Assembly (NCBI GenBank): GCA_965112735.1
Contig: OZ218959.1
Coordinates: 2,108,001 to 2,172,000, forward strand
Length of the DNA: 64,000 nucleotides
From: Phaeosaccion multiseriatum
Lineage: Eukaryota > Ochrophyta, other classes
Direction: 5' to 3'
In this document: piece after piece, positions 1-41,723 of the stretch
Position numbering within the stretch: position 1 is the stretch's first letter
Layout: every line of letters starts with the position of its first letter
Position numbers and translations under genes: made by a program
Notes under the pieces: generated by a model
Told to the model about the DNA's origin: nothing
Database searches by the model: none
Seen by the model: the letters and a program-made list of their open reading frames with translations, nothing else

Positions 1-30564
<30,564 letters not shown>

Positions 30565-31143
30565 TTTGATTTCGGAGTGGTGTGGGTGTGCATGGCAGGT
30601 GAGGCAGTGAGGCAGGTAGTAGTAGTGTGAGGCAGTAGCAGTGTGAGGCAGTGAGGCAGGTAGTCAGTAGTGTGAGGCAGTGAGGGGAGGGAAAGAGTTG
30701 GCTTGTTCGATAGATAGAGGGGAAGAAGGCGTTGGGGGATGAATGTGTATGTGTATATAATAAATGCTTTCAATTAACATCTCTCGAAAAGTACTTCGTC
30801 GTCGCTCGAGTTGCAGTTTCAGTTTCAGTTTCATTAGACCCCCCCAATCAATGACTCGCCCGAAAAGGGGCGGGCGGTTAATGGGTTTATACGTCGTGGC
30901 TAGCCAACCCCGAGGGACCATCCGCTAGTTTCAGTTTGACGAACTAAAGGGGAATGAATGGGTGATTGATATTGGGTTAATGGGGTCGAGGTTCCGAGGT
31001 CGACTTTGAGGTCGATGTCGACATTATTATTCACTGACTTCAATATCTGTGAATACTCTTCGCCAACTTTCCCACCGCCGTGATCTTCTCTCTCCTCAAT
31101 AAAGAAGGCACCATCCCAGAAGCAGCAGTAGAGAGGAAACACA
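30565..31143. other. 3' UTR of the giant gene and upstream region of the carrier gene
   Basis: 30590-30690 contains imperfect repeats of 'tgaggcagtgaggcagg'. The rest holds no open frame I can support. The carrier gene's promoter should lie in 30770-31140, but I see no recognisable core motif. Confidence 0.5.
30759..30764 (+). promoter_or_regulatory. Candidate poly(A) signal of the giant gene
   Basis: AATAAA lies 195 bases after the stop codon of the giant gene in an A/T-rich stretch (TATATAATAAATG). It is the only canonical hexamer between this stop and the next gene. Confidence 0.5.
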
Positions 31144-32439
31144 ATGACTTCGCCCTCTCCTCCAACGCCACTTCCAACATGGAAAACGTTCACCATTGCA
31201 GGGATGAGCGGCGTGTCATCCTGGCTCTTTGTGCACCCGGCAGACGTGGTCAAGGTGGGGGAAGAATGGGGACACTTATGCAGCCTGCTGCCACTCTTTT
31301 TTTGCCTCGTATTCCTTGTGGAGATATTGCTGCCGGCTGGGGCTGCTGATCCTGCTCTGCGTGGAAGCTTTTAATTAAAGTATCCGTTTCTTCCTTCTCC
31401 ACCTTCCTCTCTCTTACTTTTGTGCTGTGACTGAGTAGGTGAGGATGCAGCTCATGGGCGCCAGCGCGGGTGGCCCAGTGAGTCCCGTAGACGCAGCCAA
31501 GGCGGTCATCAGCAAGGAGGGCTTTGCAGGTAAGAGAGCATCCTCGTGCCTTAGTCTTTTGTTTTTTTATATAAAAAAAGGCATCCCTCCTTCCTCCAGA
31601 GGCATCAGTCCTGACTTTTTACTTAGTCGTCTAGTTGGTCCATTGTGAACTCGTGCATCAGTCCTGATGCACGAGCTCCAAGCTCGAACGAAGTAGGTCC
31701 AATGTGAACCTGTCTCGTGCTCAAAGTCCCAAAGAGAGAACAAGAGGAGAGAGGGACTATACGAGCAGGACCGAAGGAGGGCCTCTCTCGCTGTGACCCC
31801 CCCAGCGTCTCACCTTCCCGATCCCACGCACATACAGCCTTCGACTTCGGGACGCCGAGATGCACACACACGCACACCAACCAGATGAATTACAGTATGT
31901 TCTGTGCCCTCTGCCCCCCCTTCCCCGCCCTCCCTCTGCAGGACTGTACAAGGGCCTGTCTGCAGGGGTGACTCGCCAAGCCGTGTACACGACTCTGCGT
32001 TTGGGCATCTTCGACGAGCTCAAGGAGATCACAGGAAGGAAGGCAGGGTAAGTGGTGGGATGGATGGGTGGGGGTGAGGATGGGTGTGTGTAGGTGGGTG
32101 GGATGAGTGGGTGTGCGGGTGGGTGGGTGGGTGGAGTGGGTGGATGGGCGGGGGGGTGGGGTGGGGTGGGGTGGGTGGGTTGGGTGGATGGGTGGGTGGG
32201 TTGGGTGGATGGGTGGGTAGCCGGTCAGTCGACGTACGACTACGACCATTCAAAGGGTGCGAGGGGGAGGCGGATACCGAGGGTAGAGTTGAGTTGGTTT
32301 GAGGGAGGGACAGAGGCCTTCCTCTGCTGAGTTGGTTTGAGGGAGGGACAGAGGCCTTCCTCTGCCCTCTCATCTCCTTCCGTATTTGAAGGAATGTCCG
32401 GGTCGCTCATCTCCTGTCGCTATGCCCCCGCCTCTCTCT

Positions 32440-32480
<41 letters not shown>

Positions 32481-33585
32481 ATAGTGAGGTGACTGTTGCG
32501 CACCGTGCTGCCATGGGATTGACAGCAGGAGGAGTAGCTGCGTTCTTGAGCAACCCCATTGAGGTAAGTGCGTGTGACTCACTCACTCACTCACTCACTC
32601 ACTCACTCACTCACTCACGTAGTCACTCACTTACCCAAATTGCATATGAATCGAAAGGCGTGTCCTCTTCTTCTCTTTGTATTGAAGTCGCACGCACACA
32701 CACACACACACACCTACACACATCCTCCCTCAAACACGCCTGACACACGCACACACGCACCCCCCACGCGTGCGCACGCCCACACACGCATACACTGGCT
32801 TGTGTTGGCCTGCACAGGTTTGCCTGGTGCGCATGCAGGGAGACGGCCTGCTTCCCAAGGCGCAGCGCAGGAACTACAAGGGCATCTTAGATGCGCTGCT
32901 GCGGGTGGGCAAGGAGGAGGGTGTACGGGGCTTCTGGACGGGCGCGTCCCCCACAGGTGAGGCCAAGCAGACAGTAGGGTGGAGACAAAAAGAGAGGATA
33001 GAGGCGAGCGGCGGCAAGATGGTTGAGCGCTGGAAGGAGAGGGCAAAGAAGGTTGAGAGGATAGGCAGCAACGTAGGAAGGAGAGGCGGCACAGTAGGGG
33101 GGAGGGCTTGGAGAGTACACGCAGAGGAGAGGCAGCACAGGGCGTCCGTTTGGCTCCTGTGCCCTTGCCCGAGCTGTGCGTATTCATGTGTTATGGTAGA
33201 GGCAAGCCGCGCGACCCTTCATGTTTGGCTTTGGGGTGTGCCCCTTGGCGTCATGCCGTGGTGATGATGACATGCCTGACATGGGGACGTGAGGCATGAC
33301 CCATATGCCAAGCACCCCAATTTGGGCACCTCAACCACCCCAATGAGGATAAGCGAGAGTGCGGTTGAGAGCGACAGAGCGACAGAGCGAGGGGAGAGCG
33401 AGGGTGGGGTGTTCTTCAAAAGGAGGCATTGGAGTGGTGGGGTTGAGAGGGAGTGGCGCGGTATGAGGGAGGATCCACCCCAAGCGCCCCAAGCGCCCCA
33501 GGCATCTGAAGCTCGAAAGACTTGCTTGGTTGCTTCCCACACGTCTCCGACTCATCACTGCACGAGACAGGGCGAGGGAGGAGAC

Positions 33586-33658
<73 letters not shown>

Positions 33659-34108
33659 CGACGTGCGTCGAGCAGAGACGCAGAGCGCTTCTTCCTCTCT
33701 CTCTCTTTCTCTTTATCCCTCCCCTCTCTCTCTCTCTCTCTTTCTCCTTCTCACTCACTCCTTCCTTCCTTCCTTCCTTTCCCTTCCTTTGGGCTCTTCC
33801 CTCTCCGCTTGTCCATCCATCCCCAGTGGCGAGGGCCATGGTTGTGTCCATGACTCAGCTCGGCACATACGACCAGGTAAGGGGTAAGGGGTAAGGGGTA
33901 ACGGGTAATGGGTAACGGGTAACGGGTAACGGGTAACGGGTCGGAGGTACGGGGTGAGGGCGAAGGGGAAAGGGAAAGGGAAAGGCGATGTGTCACTTTC
34001 CCTCCCACTCTTGACACCTTCTACTGCTGCTGACACCGACTCCCTGTACCGAGGCTGACTGCCAAGCATGGAACTGAAACACTGCCACTCTGGAACTATG
34101 GAACTCTG

Positions 34109-34139
<31 letters not shown>

Positions 34140-35226
34140 CCTTCCTCTCTCTCTCTCTCCTCCCTTGCCCTTGTGGCGACACGGACGCAGGCGAAGGAAA
34201 TGATCGTGCCGGTACTTGGAGACAATACCGCTTCGCACCTGTCCTCGGCCGTGTGTGCGGCGGTGGTGTACAGCTTGTCGTCCCTGCCCCTGGATACGGC
34301 CAAGACGCGCATTCAAGGGCAGAAAGGAGGAGACACCAAGTACACGGGTCTGGTGCAGGTGAGTGAGTGAGTGAAGGAGTGGGTGAGTGAGAGAGTGAGT
34401 GAGGGAGGGAGGGAGGGAGGGAGGGAGGGAGGGGGGGAGTGAGTGTGTGTGTGAGTGAGTGAGTGAGTGTGTGAGTGAGGGAGGGAAGGAGAGGAGGGAG
34501 GGAGGGACGGAGGACGGGGGAGGAAGGGAGTGAGCGAGTGACTTCATCGTCTGTACTTTCTTCATCCCGACAGTCATTCCTATCTCCCTATCACGACTCT
34601 CTCCATCCACTGCCATCCCTCTCATCGCATGGTGCATTTGGTGCTCTGATTGTAACCTCTCTCTGTGGCTCCCTCCTTCGCTCTCGCTATCCCTCTCCCC
34701 TCTCTCTCTCTCCCTCTCTCTCTCCCCTCTCCTTCGCTCTCCCTATCTCTCTCCCTCTCTCTCCCACCGGCCCCTTCCCCCCTCTCTCTTCCCCTTACCT
34801 CTCTCACTCCCCCTCTCCCTTCCCCCCTCTTCTCTCCCTGTGTGTGTGCGTCTCTCTCTCCCTCCCTCCTCTCTCTCGCTCTGTGCAGACTGTGGGGAAG
34901 ATCGCGGCTGAGGAGGGGCCTAGGAGTTTGTGGAAGGGCTTCACTCCGTACTTCGCCCGCTGCGGAGGACACACCATCTTCATGTTCATGTAAGTTTGAG
35001 TGGCAGTAGGATGACCTGGTTATGTGAGTGGCAGTGGAATGGCCGGATGGTATTTCGTGTGCATTATCCGTACATCAGCCCTAACTACTCTTCCTCCCCC
35101 CTTCCCCTCTTGGTCGTGACGACAAACCGGAAACCTGCCTTTCCTCCCATTCACTGCCATCTTCTTGCTGCTGTTGCTGCACGCAGGTTCAAGGAGCTGT
35201 ACACGAGGCTCGCGCGGCGCGAATGA
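31144..35226 (+). CDS. SLC25A11: Mitochondrial 2-oxoglutarate/malate-type carrier (SLC25 family), nine exons
   Basis: Exons: 31144-31254, 31439-31529, 31942-32047, 32485-32563, 32818-32956, 33827-33876, 34191-34358, 34889-34989, 35187-35226; 885 bases, 294 residues, the normal size for the family. The three carrier signatures are at about residues 32-41 (PADVVKVRMQ), 127-136 (PIEVCLVRMQ) and 225-234 (PLDTAKTRIQ). Each is followed by the G-rich matrix segment ('EGFAGLYKGLSAG', 'EGVRGFWTGASPT', 'EGPRSLWKGFTP'). 'RQAVYTTLRLGIFDELKE' and 'VARAMVVSMTQLGTYDQ' match the oxoglutarate carrier and its dicarboxylate and uncoupling-protein relatives. Such carriers exchange dicarboxylates across the inner mitochondrial membrane, as in the malate-aspartate shuttle. 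The start ATG follows AACACA and fits the family N-terminus. The exact substrate is inferred. Confidence 0.88.
33584..33660. repeat. (GAT)n array in carrier intron 5
   Basis: About 25 GAT units, stop-free in some frames, inside the 870-base intron between carrier exons 5 and 6. Confidence 0.95.
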
Positions 35227-36449
35227 AACGGTCTTGTGGCCTCTTAACCCCTTGCAGAGGGCAGAGGAGGAGCCCAGCAGTCGGTCAAGGGCCCTACATT
35301 CCGTAAGGCTTGCCGCCGAAGACGTACGTACGCAACTTGCTGAGAGGAGATGAAACGTACAGCCAGCGCAGACGGACGGAAGGACGGACGGACATTCGCA
35401 ATCGTGGGGGCGAGGCTGGTGTGTGTGGGTGTGTTTCCTCACTCCCCAAAAGTGTGTTCTTTTCTTCTTTTTGGGTGGCCGTCCTCGCCGTCTTTCCGCC
35501 GCGCTAACGGCAAGCCTGTTGTGCCCTCTCGGGAGGAGGGAGAGGAGAGGAGAGGAGGGGAGAGGAGCGCAGCGGAGGGGAGAGACGCGCCTCTCACCAT
35601 TCCAGGCTAAGGGAGGAAGACACAGCTTATCATCGACGTGTGGCACTGGGCACCTTTGGGAGCTGCCCTGCCCCCCCCGTGTGTGGGTGAGAAGAGACAG
35701 AGAGAAGAGAGAGGGAGAGGCGGGCGGAAGGGGGGTGGGGGGAGGGGGGGAGCGGGGAAGACCGGAGAGAGAGAGAGAAAGAGAGAGAGGCAGGTATGCG
35801 TTGGCTTGCACAGCGCAGCAAGTGAGGGCGATGAGGGGCCCTTCTTGCAGATGAGCACTATTCTTCCGCAGCTTCTTTTGTAACGGCGACGGAAGGAGGG
35901 GTGGGGCCCGTGCCGCTTGGGCCTTTCCCTCTCATTATTTGGGGGCAGTGGGGTGCGTTATGAATTCAATGGGGCAGCATGCTGCCACTGAGCTGAGCCT
36001 GTCGAGCGAGACTACCGTGTGCTTGCCATGTGAGGGAAAGTCGAGGGCAGTGCTTGCCTCACAACGGGGGCATACTCTGTACGCTTTATTCAAGGATCGG
36101 TCCTTAGCCGCTTGACAGACTTCACTAGGGTACACACACGGTGAACAATGAAAGTGTTATTTGCTCTTTCTTTCCCACAGTATTCCATCCTCAATGTTGC
36201 TGATGGGAGGTCCTTTTCACCTCCTCAATAACAATAACTACAGTAGCGGTACATTAAAAAAATAAAGACACATGACGCGCACCGCCTCGCCTGCCCCCAC
36301 CCATCGAGGCCAAGGACGTCCGCTGAAGGGCAGCAATGGCAGCGCCTCAGGGGCCGGGCGGCGGAAGCGGGGGCAGTCGAAGGCCCCGCTTGGCCTCGCC
36401 TTGGTCGGGCCGGGCGAGAATGAGCTTGTGTCTCGGCTTTGGTCTCACG
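35227..36449. other. Carrier 3' region and intergenic sequence without a supported gene
   Basis: I see no open frame with recognisable domains in these 1.2 kb. Short plus- and minus-strand frames are purine or pyrimidine repeats (GAGAGG tract near 35690-35795). Because the next gene is on the opposite strand and ends at 36450, the region holds two convergent 3' ends. Confidence 0.5.
36261..36266 (+). promoter_or_regulatory. Candidate poly(A) signal for the carrier gene
   Basis: AATAAA in an A-rich context (ATTAAAAAAATAAAGAC) is the first canonical plus-strand hexamer after the carrier stop at 35226. It would imply a long 3' UTR of about 1.05 kb, so an earlier non-canonical signal is also possible. 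Confidence 0.3.
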
Positions 36450-37388
36450 TTACTTATCCTCCTCGTCCTTGTAGAGCTTTGCAATGTTGAAAGCCGCCGC
36501 CACGCCCAGCACAACCCTGACCAGCGAAGGGGGGGGAGGCGAGGAGGGAGTCAGAGTGGGCAGAAGCTCGGCTTAAATATACGGTAAAAGTGACTCTGAC
36601 TCTCCTCTCACCTCACACCGCTCAGTATGTTGGAGATGGCCGTGTCGAGACCACGGAACTTGTCATTCCGGTTGACCGTCTGGACGGCAGCCTCTTTGGC
36701 CACACAACTTGACAGCACGAGCTGCGAGAGGCCCACGAGGAGGAAGAGTTAAAAGACGCGTGAGAGACAGTTGTGATGACATTTCGAATGGTCTTTCTTA
36801 CAATGTTTGCGGCTTTGATGCTCTTGTCGCTCCCCTCCAGAGAGAGCGCAGCCAGGCAGGCAGCGGAGAAGATGGCATGGATGCCCGTAAACACGCTACA
36901 GTCCGAAAGCGGGGGCGGGGGGAGGTGGGGGGGGGTGGGGAAAGTCAGCGAGTGTGAAGTGGTGCAGTGGTGCAGCTGCCTCCTCATTCATCATACATTA
37001 CTGTACCTGAATGTCTTCTGATCGGCGGTTGCGGCCGCGTCATCGCCCTCCCAGTACTTGGCGGCGTCCTCCGAGTTCAGAAGCATCTGAGAGAGGGCTC
37101 TGTGAGCGTGGAGCAACAAAAAAACAGCAACGAAACAAAACGTGCACTCACGTCCAGGCCGACCACAACAGCGGGAAGAGCCGCAACGACGGGGGTGACC
37201 CTCTGGAAGTCCCACTTGTCGTCGTCGTCGTCTTTGGTATCTGCAGCAGCCCCGCCACGCAAAGTGATCCACGCAGAAGTGGGGGGGGCAAGCGCGAGTG
37301 CTCGACTGGGCAAGGGCGCGAGGCCAGCAGCGGCAGTTCCTGCTGCTCCTAGAGAGAGGAGGAGGACGGGCATCGAGCACATCTTCAT
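36450..37388 (-). CDS. Probable plastid-targeted small membrane protein, paralog A
   Basis: Exons (minus, 5' to 3'): 37388-37152, 37086-37007, 36895-36802, 36721-36612, 36516-36450; 588 bases, 195 residues. The N-terminus is a signal peptide (MKMCSMPVLLLSLGAAGTA) followed by an Ala-rich, basic leader with 'AAAGLAPLPSRA', consistent with a bipartite plastid signal although position +1 is Leu, not Phe. The mature part begins 'WITLRGGAAADTKDDDDDKW' and has hydrophobic segments around 'TPVVAALPAVVVGL', 'IFSAACLAALSLEG' and 'VVLGVAAAFNIAKLY', ending in acidic DEEDK. I do not recognise the family. It is closely related to the neighbour at 37755-38581, with collinear introns. Donor choice at 36611 was fixed by alignment to the paralog. 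Confidence 0.75.
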
Positions 37389-37754
37389 CTTTCTGCGCGG
37401 CAGAGGGGTTTGGGGGGGTGTTGAACGAGAGGGCGGGTTTAAGCAGCAAGAGCGAAAAAAAAGGGTTCGCGCCCTTGCAGATGACGACGGCGGCCCACCA
37501 ACGTGATACGCTTCAACCATCACCCTTCTGATGTCCCCTTCTTTTTTCCAGGGGGCCTTCATTGCTCTCTCCCGCGACGCTTGCTAGTTACACACAGGTT
37601 GATAGTGTGATTGAATTTGTATATTTTACTCTCTGCTTTTTGTTCAGTTTGCAATGATGTAATTGATCTGCCTCTACTTAATTTAAAATGGGGAAACAAT
37701 GATGTACATTTGCGCTGGTGCTTTTGTGGGTTCAAGCTGCTGCCAGCTGTTGGC
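37389..37754. other. Spacer between the tandem paralogs
   Basis: 366 bases holding the 3' end of paralog B and the upstream region of paralog A. The part near 37600-37700 is A/T-richer than the surroundings. No gene or clear regulatory motif is visible. Confidence 0.4.
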
Positions 37755-38581
37755 TCAGTCCTCCTCCTCGTCGTAGAGCTTGACCAGGTTAACAGCCGCC
37801 GCCACCCCAAGTACGACCCTCAGGCCAGTCATGATGTTGGAGAACGCGCTATCCAGTGCGCGAAATTTGTCACCGCGGTTGACGGTCTCGGCGACGGCTT
37901 GTTCCGCAACACATCCACTGACAACAAGCTGAGGAGACAAATCGAGGGGGCGCAGGGGCATTTAGGAGCATGCCCATGGCAGAGAGGTGTTGCATAAAAG
38001 GAAGACACTAACCCAGTTCGCCGCCTTGATGCTCTTGTCACTGCCCTCCAGAGTGAGAGCGGCGAGGCAGGCCGCCGAAAAGAGGCCCTGAATGCCCATA
38101 AAGACGCTGGAATTTGGGGGGGGGGAGGGGGGGGTGACATGGGGTATTTTCGGCTCTGCCTCGCTCGTCACTCAGAAAGGTTACCTGAAGGTTTTCTCTT
38201 CCCCCGTGGGGACGGCATCGCTGTCGCCCTCCCAGTACCTCGAAACATTCTCTGAGTTAAGCAGGAGCTGAGGAGGAGGGATAGAGTGAGCTTCGTGAGA
38301 GCCGAGCGGAGAGGGCAATAAGGAAGGGAACAAGAAATTGTCTTACGTACGTCCAGGCCGAGCACAACCCCCGGAAGAGCCGCAACGACGGGCGTGGCCC
38401 TCTGGAAGCTCCACTTGTCGTCGTCGTCGTCGTCTTTGGTATCTGCAGCACCGCCACGCAGAGTCACCCACGAGGGAGGGGCAGCAGCGACAACAAGGGC
38501 TCTTTTGGTTGGCATGAACCCGGCGGCGGTCCCGGCGGTAGCGGCGGAGAGGAGGAGAACGAGCAGGGAGCAAGTCTTCAT
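37755..38581 (-). CDS. Probable plastid-targeted small membrane protein, paralog B
   Basis: Exons (minus): 38581-38351, 38267-38185, 38106-38013, 37928-37755; 582 bases, 193 residues. The leader MKTCSLLVLLLSAATAGTAA is followed by GFMPTKRA, resembling the heterokont plastid cleavage motif with Phe near +1. Shared blocks with paralog A include 'TLRGGAADTKDDDDDDKW', 'ATPVVAALPGVVLGLD', 'LLLNSE...YWEGD', 'FSAACLAALTLEGSDKSIKA', 'ETVNRGDKFRALDSA' and 'VVLGVAAAVNLVKLY'. Introns 1-3 sit at the same codons as in paralog A, but paralog A's last intron is missing here, so intron loss or gain followed the duplication. Function unknown; a thylakoid or envelope membrane role is inference only. Confidence 0.78.
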
Positions 38582-39143
38582 AATGTCGATGGTGGTTTTC
38601 TCGTCTGCGCAGGACGGCGGGGGGGCGGGGGTGGGTTGGGCGCTATGCTTCTATACTTCAAGGCAACGCAAAAGTTCCTTTTGGCTCTTCGCACGCCACT
38701 CTCCGCTCGGGGACAGGCAGACAGCTTGTTTAGCTCCGGTCGAGTAAGGGGAGGAGGTAGGTGGAGCAAGAGGAAGGGGTGGAAGAAAGCGAAGTGGGGA
38801 GATGGGACAGGCTTCGGGCTTCGACCCGCTCTTTCCAGTCGGCGGCGAGGATAAAATAAACTTGCCCGCTCAGGCGCGGCTGAGGAAGATCAGGAGATTG
38901 GAGAGAGGAAGAGACACAGGAGGGGGAGGGCGAAGACTTACTGTATCTTCCTTACCTTTGTTACTCTGGCCTTTGTGTCGGGAGAAAAAATGAAATCGGT
39001 GGGCTTGACACAAAAACAAAAAGGCATGTCCGGTTTCCGGGTCGACCCTTCGTGCCATCTGCCTCCCCTGCTAAATCATCATCCCCACACCTCCCAAAAT
39101 CAAATCAGAGAGAGTGGAGGAGCGGCGGAGGCAGGAGGCCAAT
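38582..39143. promoter_or_regulatory. Divergent upstream region between paralog B and Pat1
   Basis: 562 bases separate the two start codons, so the promoters of a minus-strand and a plus-strand gene must share this interval. It contains GGGGGCGGGGG near 38620 and purine-rich tracts, but I see no convincing TATA box. Confidence 0.4.
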
Positions 39144-40870
39144 ATGGCTGGTGAGTAATGGAGTCCTGGACAAGGCCCTTCATCCTGCTGCTGCTGCTGG
39201 TGTGGAGCGGGGCCGCTGTGAAGCAAAAGCATCCCCCCTACCTCCGTTTCGCGGGTTGGTTGGTGGGCGAGGGCAAACCCCTGCATCCCGGCTGCAGCGC
39301 TGCCGGTGCTGAGGGCAGGCGGGCCCGTTCCGAATGTACCTTGGTTTTCAATGGCCGGTGATGGTGACGAACTCTCGACGCTCTCGGGGGCATTGGAATA
39401 TCCCGTCTTTCCTTCCTCACGGTGTGAAGGAGGTGGTGACAAGGGCGACGTTATGGGCCGGCCTGCCTTGGCTCGAGATCTGAGCTCAATCAGCACGTGG
39501 TCCTTTACTGTCCTCCCTCCTGCCTCCTCCCTCCTCCTTCTGCTGCTTGTTCCGCGACTTACAGAATTTGATTTTGATGACCGAGCCATGGATGCGTGGA
39601 AGAATCTCAGTAGCGGCGATGGACCACCCGTGGATGGAACAGACGGGTGGGACGATGGTAATAGCGGCGACTTCTTCGCCCCGGGTGGCGAGGGCGAGGC
39701 CGAATTCAATAGGTGAGCAGCAGTCGTGGCTCAAGTGCAGTGCCTGGCAGTGACGAGTTCGTTGCCAGTCGACTCTCTCCTCTCATTACACTGACGAGTT
39801 AGTTGGTCGATGACTCTCCTCTCACCACTCGTCACCTCCCCCGACTTCTCCTGCCCCACACACGCAGTCTGATGGACAGCCTCAAAAACGACTCCCTGGG
39901 GGTAGCGGATGCAGCCGGGGGGGCAGTGAACGAGGTAGCAGCAGCCGCAGCGGTAGACTCCCTGTACGGTACAAGCTCCTTTGGGGTAGATACGCTGCCG
40001 GCTTTCTTCCAAGGCGGAGGCGAGGGGGGGGCGGCAGGCGACCAAGACGACACCCTGGCGGGGGGATTGAGCAGGCTCAGTGTAGCGGGAGGGGGGGGGA
40101 GGGGCGGGCAAGTGGAGGCAGAGTTGGAGGACGAGTGGAGTGTCATGCAGTCGAGGTATGAGAGCATGACAAAGGACTTTAATCTTAATAGGCGGCAATC
40201 CGGCGGCGGGGAGGGCGCGGCAGTGATCGACGCGCTTGACACTTTCGAGGCGGGAGAGCATGTGGTGAGAGTCATTTTGAAGGGCATCACTCACTCAATC
40301 AGTGACTGTGTCACTCACTGTATCACTCACTCACTCACTCACTCACTCACTTTGTCACTCAGTTGTGCCACTCACTCAACTCACTCCCTGTCTCACTCAC
40401 TCACTCACTCGCGGGCTGTGCATCTCACTCCCTATCTCACATATATTACTCACCCACACACACACACTCACTCACTCACTCACTCACTCGTGTCTTCTGA
40501 CTCTTCGTCTACCCGTCACCCCCCCCCCCTTACCCCCCTTCATGTTCTTCCTCTTGCTTCAACCCGTTGTCATCTCACCACCGCACACAACGTCGCACCA
40601 TCCCTTACCCGTACACCCGTACATACAACCCTCGCCCGTGCTGACTGCTCTGACGCCCCACAGGGCTTTAGTGTCCTGGCAGAGCTTGATGCAGGGGATG
40701 ATCCTCTCACCACAGCAGGCACAGCACCACCCCAGCCACCACCACAGCCATCAGCAGGAGGGAGAAGGGACGTGTGCTTAGAAGACCTCGAGGCGGAAGG
40801 GGAGCTACCGCCACCGCCGCCGCCGCCGCCGTCTCGTGACTCTTCTTTGCACCAGCAGCAGCAGCAGCAG

Positions 40871-40911
<41 letters not shown>

Positions 40912-40934
40912 ACAGCAACAGCAACAACAACAGC

Positions 40935-40965
<31 letters not shown>

Positions 40966-41688
40966 TCAACAACAGCAACAACAACAACAACATCAACAAC
41001 CCCAGCAGGGACAGCAGCAGCAGGGACAGCAGCAGCAGCTCACGCGGGATGGTGTACCCCCGCCTCCTTCGCCTCAGATGCCTCCGCGTGGGATGCCGCA
41101 GCAGCAGCAGCAGGGAATGCCCCAGGGAATGCCGGGGCCACAGGGAATGCCGCCGGGCATGATGCTGCCCAGAGGGATGCCGGTGAGCGAGGGAATGAGT
41201 GAGGGACAAGAGCCAGTGAAGGGTGAGGGGGGTCGAAGGGAAGGGACGCTCGCCTCCCTCAACGGACTGTAGTACAGTGAAAACGTGGGTGTGTCTCTCT
41301 GTGTGTGTGTGTGTGTGTGTGTGTGGGTATGTGTGTCCAAAGTCAGTCGCTCATGTTGCCACCCTAACCCTTTTTCCTACGGCACACGCACTCTTCTGTC
41401 CTCTCTTTTGCTGCTCTCGGTGCTTTGCTTGGATGTATCTCTTGCTCCTCTCTTCAGATGCCTCCACCCCACATGATAATGGGCAGAGGCCCCCCCTTAC
41501 CGCCAGGGATGATGATGGGCCCCCGGGGGCCCATGTTCAGCCCCCAGCACCCTGGGGGAAACATGATGCCCCCCGGGAGTGGCATGATGGGCCCCCCGCG
41601 TGGAGGTCCTCCCGGTCCCATGGGCCCCCCTGGACAGGGTATGCCCTTCGGCCCGCGCGGGGCGTTGCCCTTCCCTCCTCAACACCAG

Positions 41689-41723
<35 letters not shown>

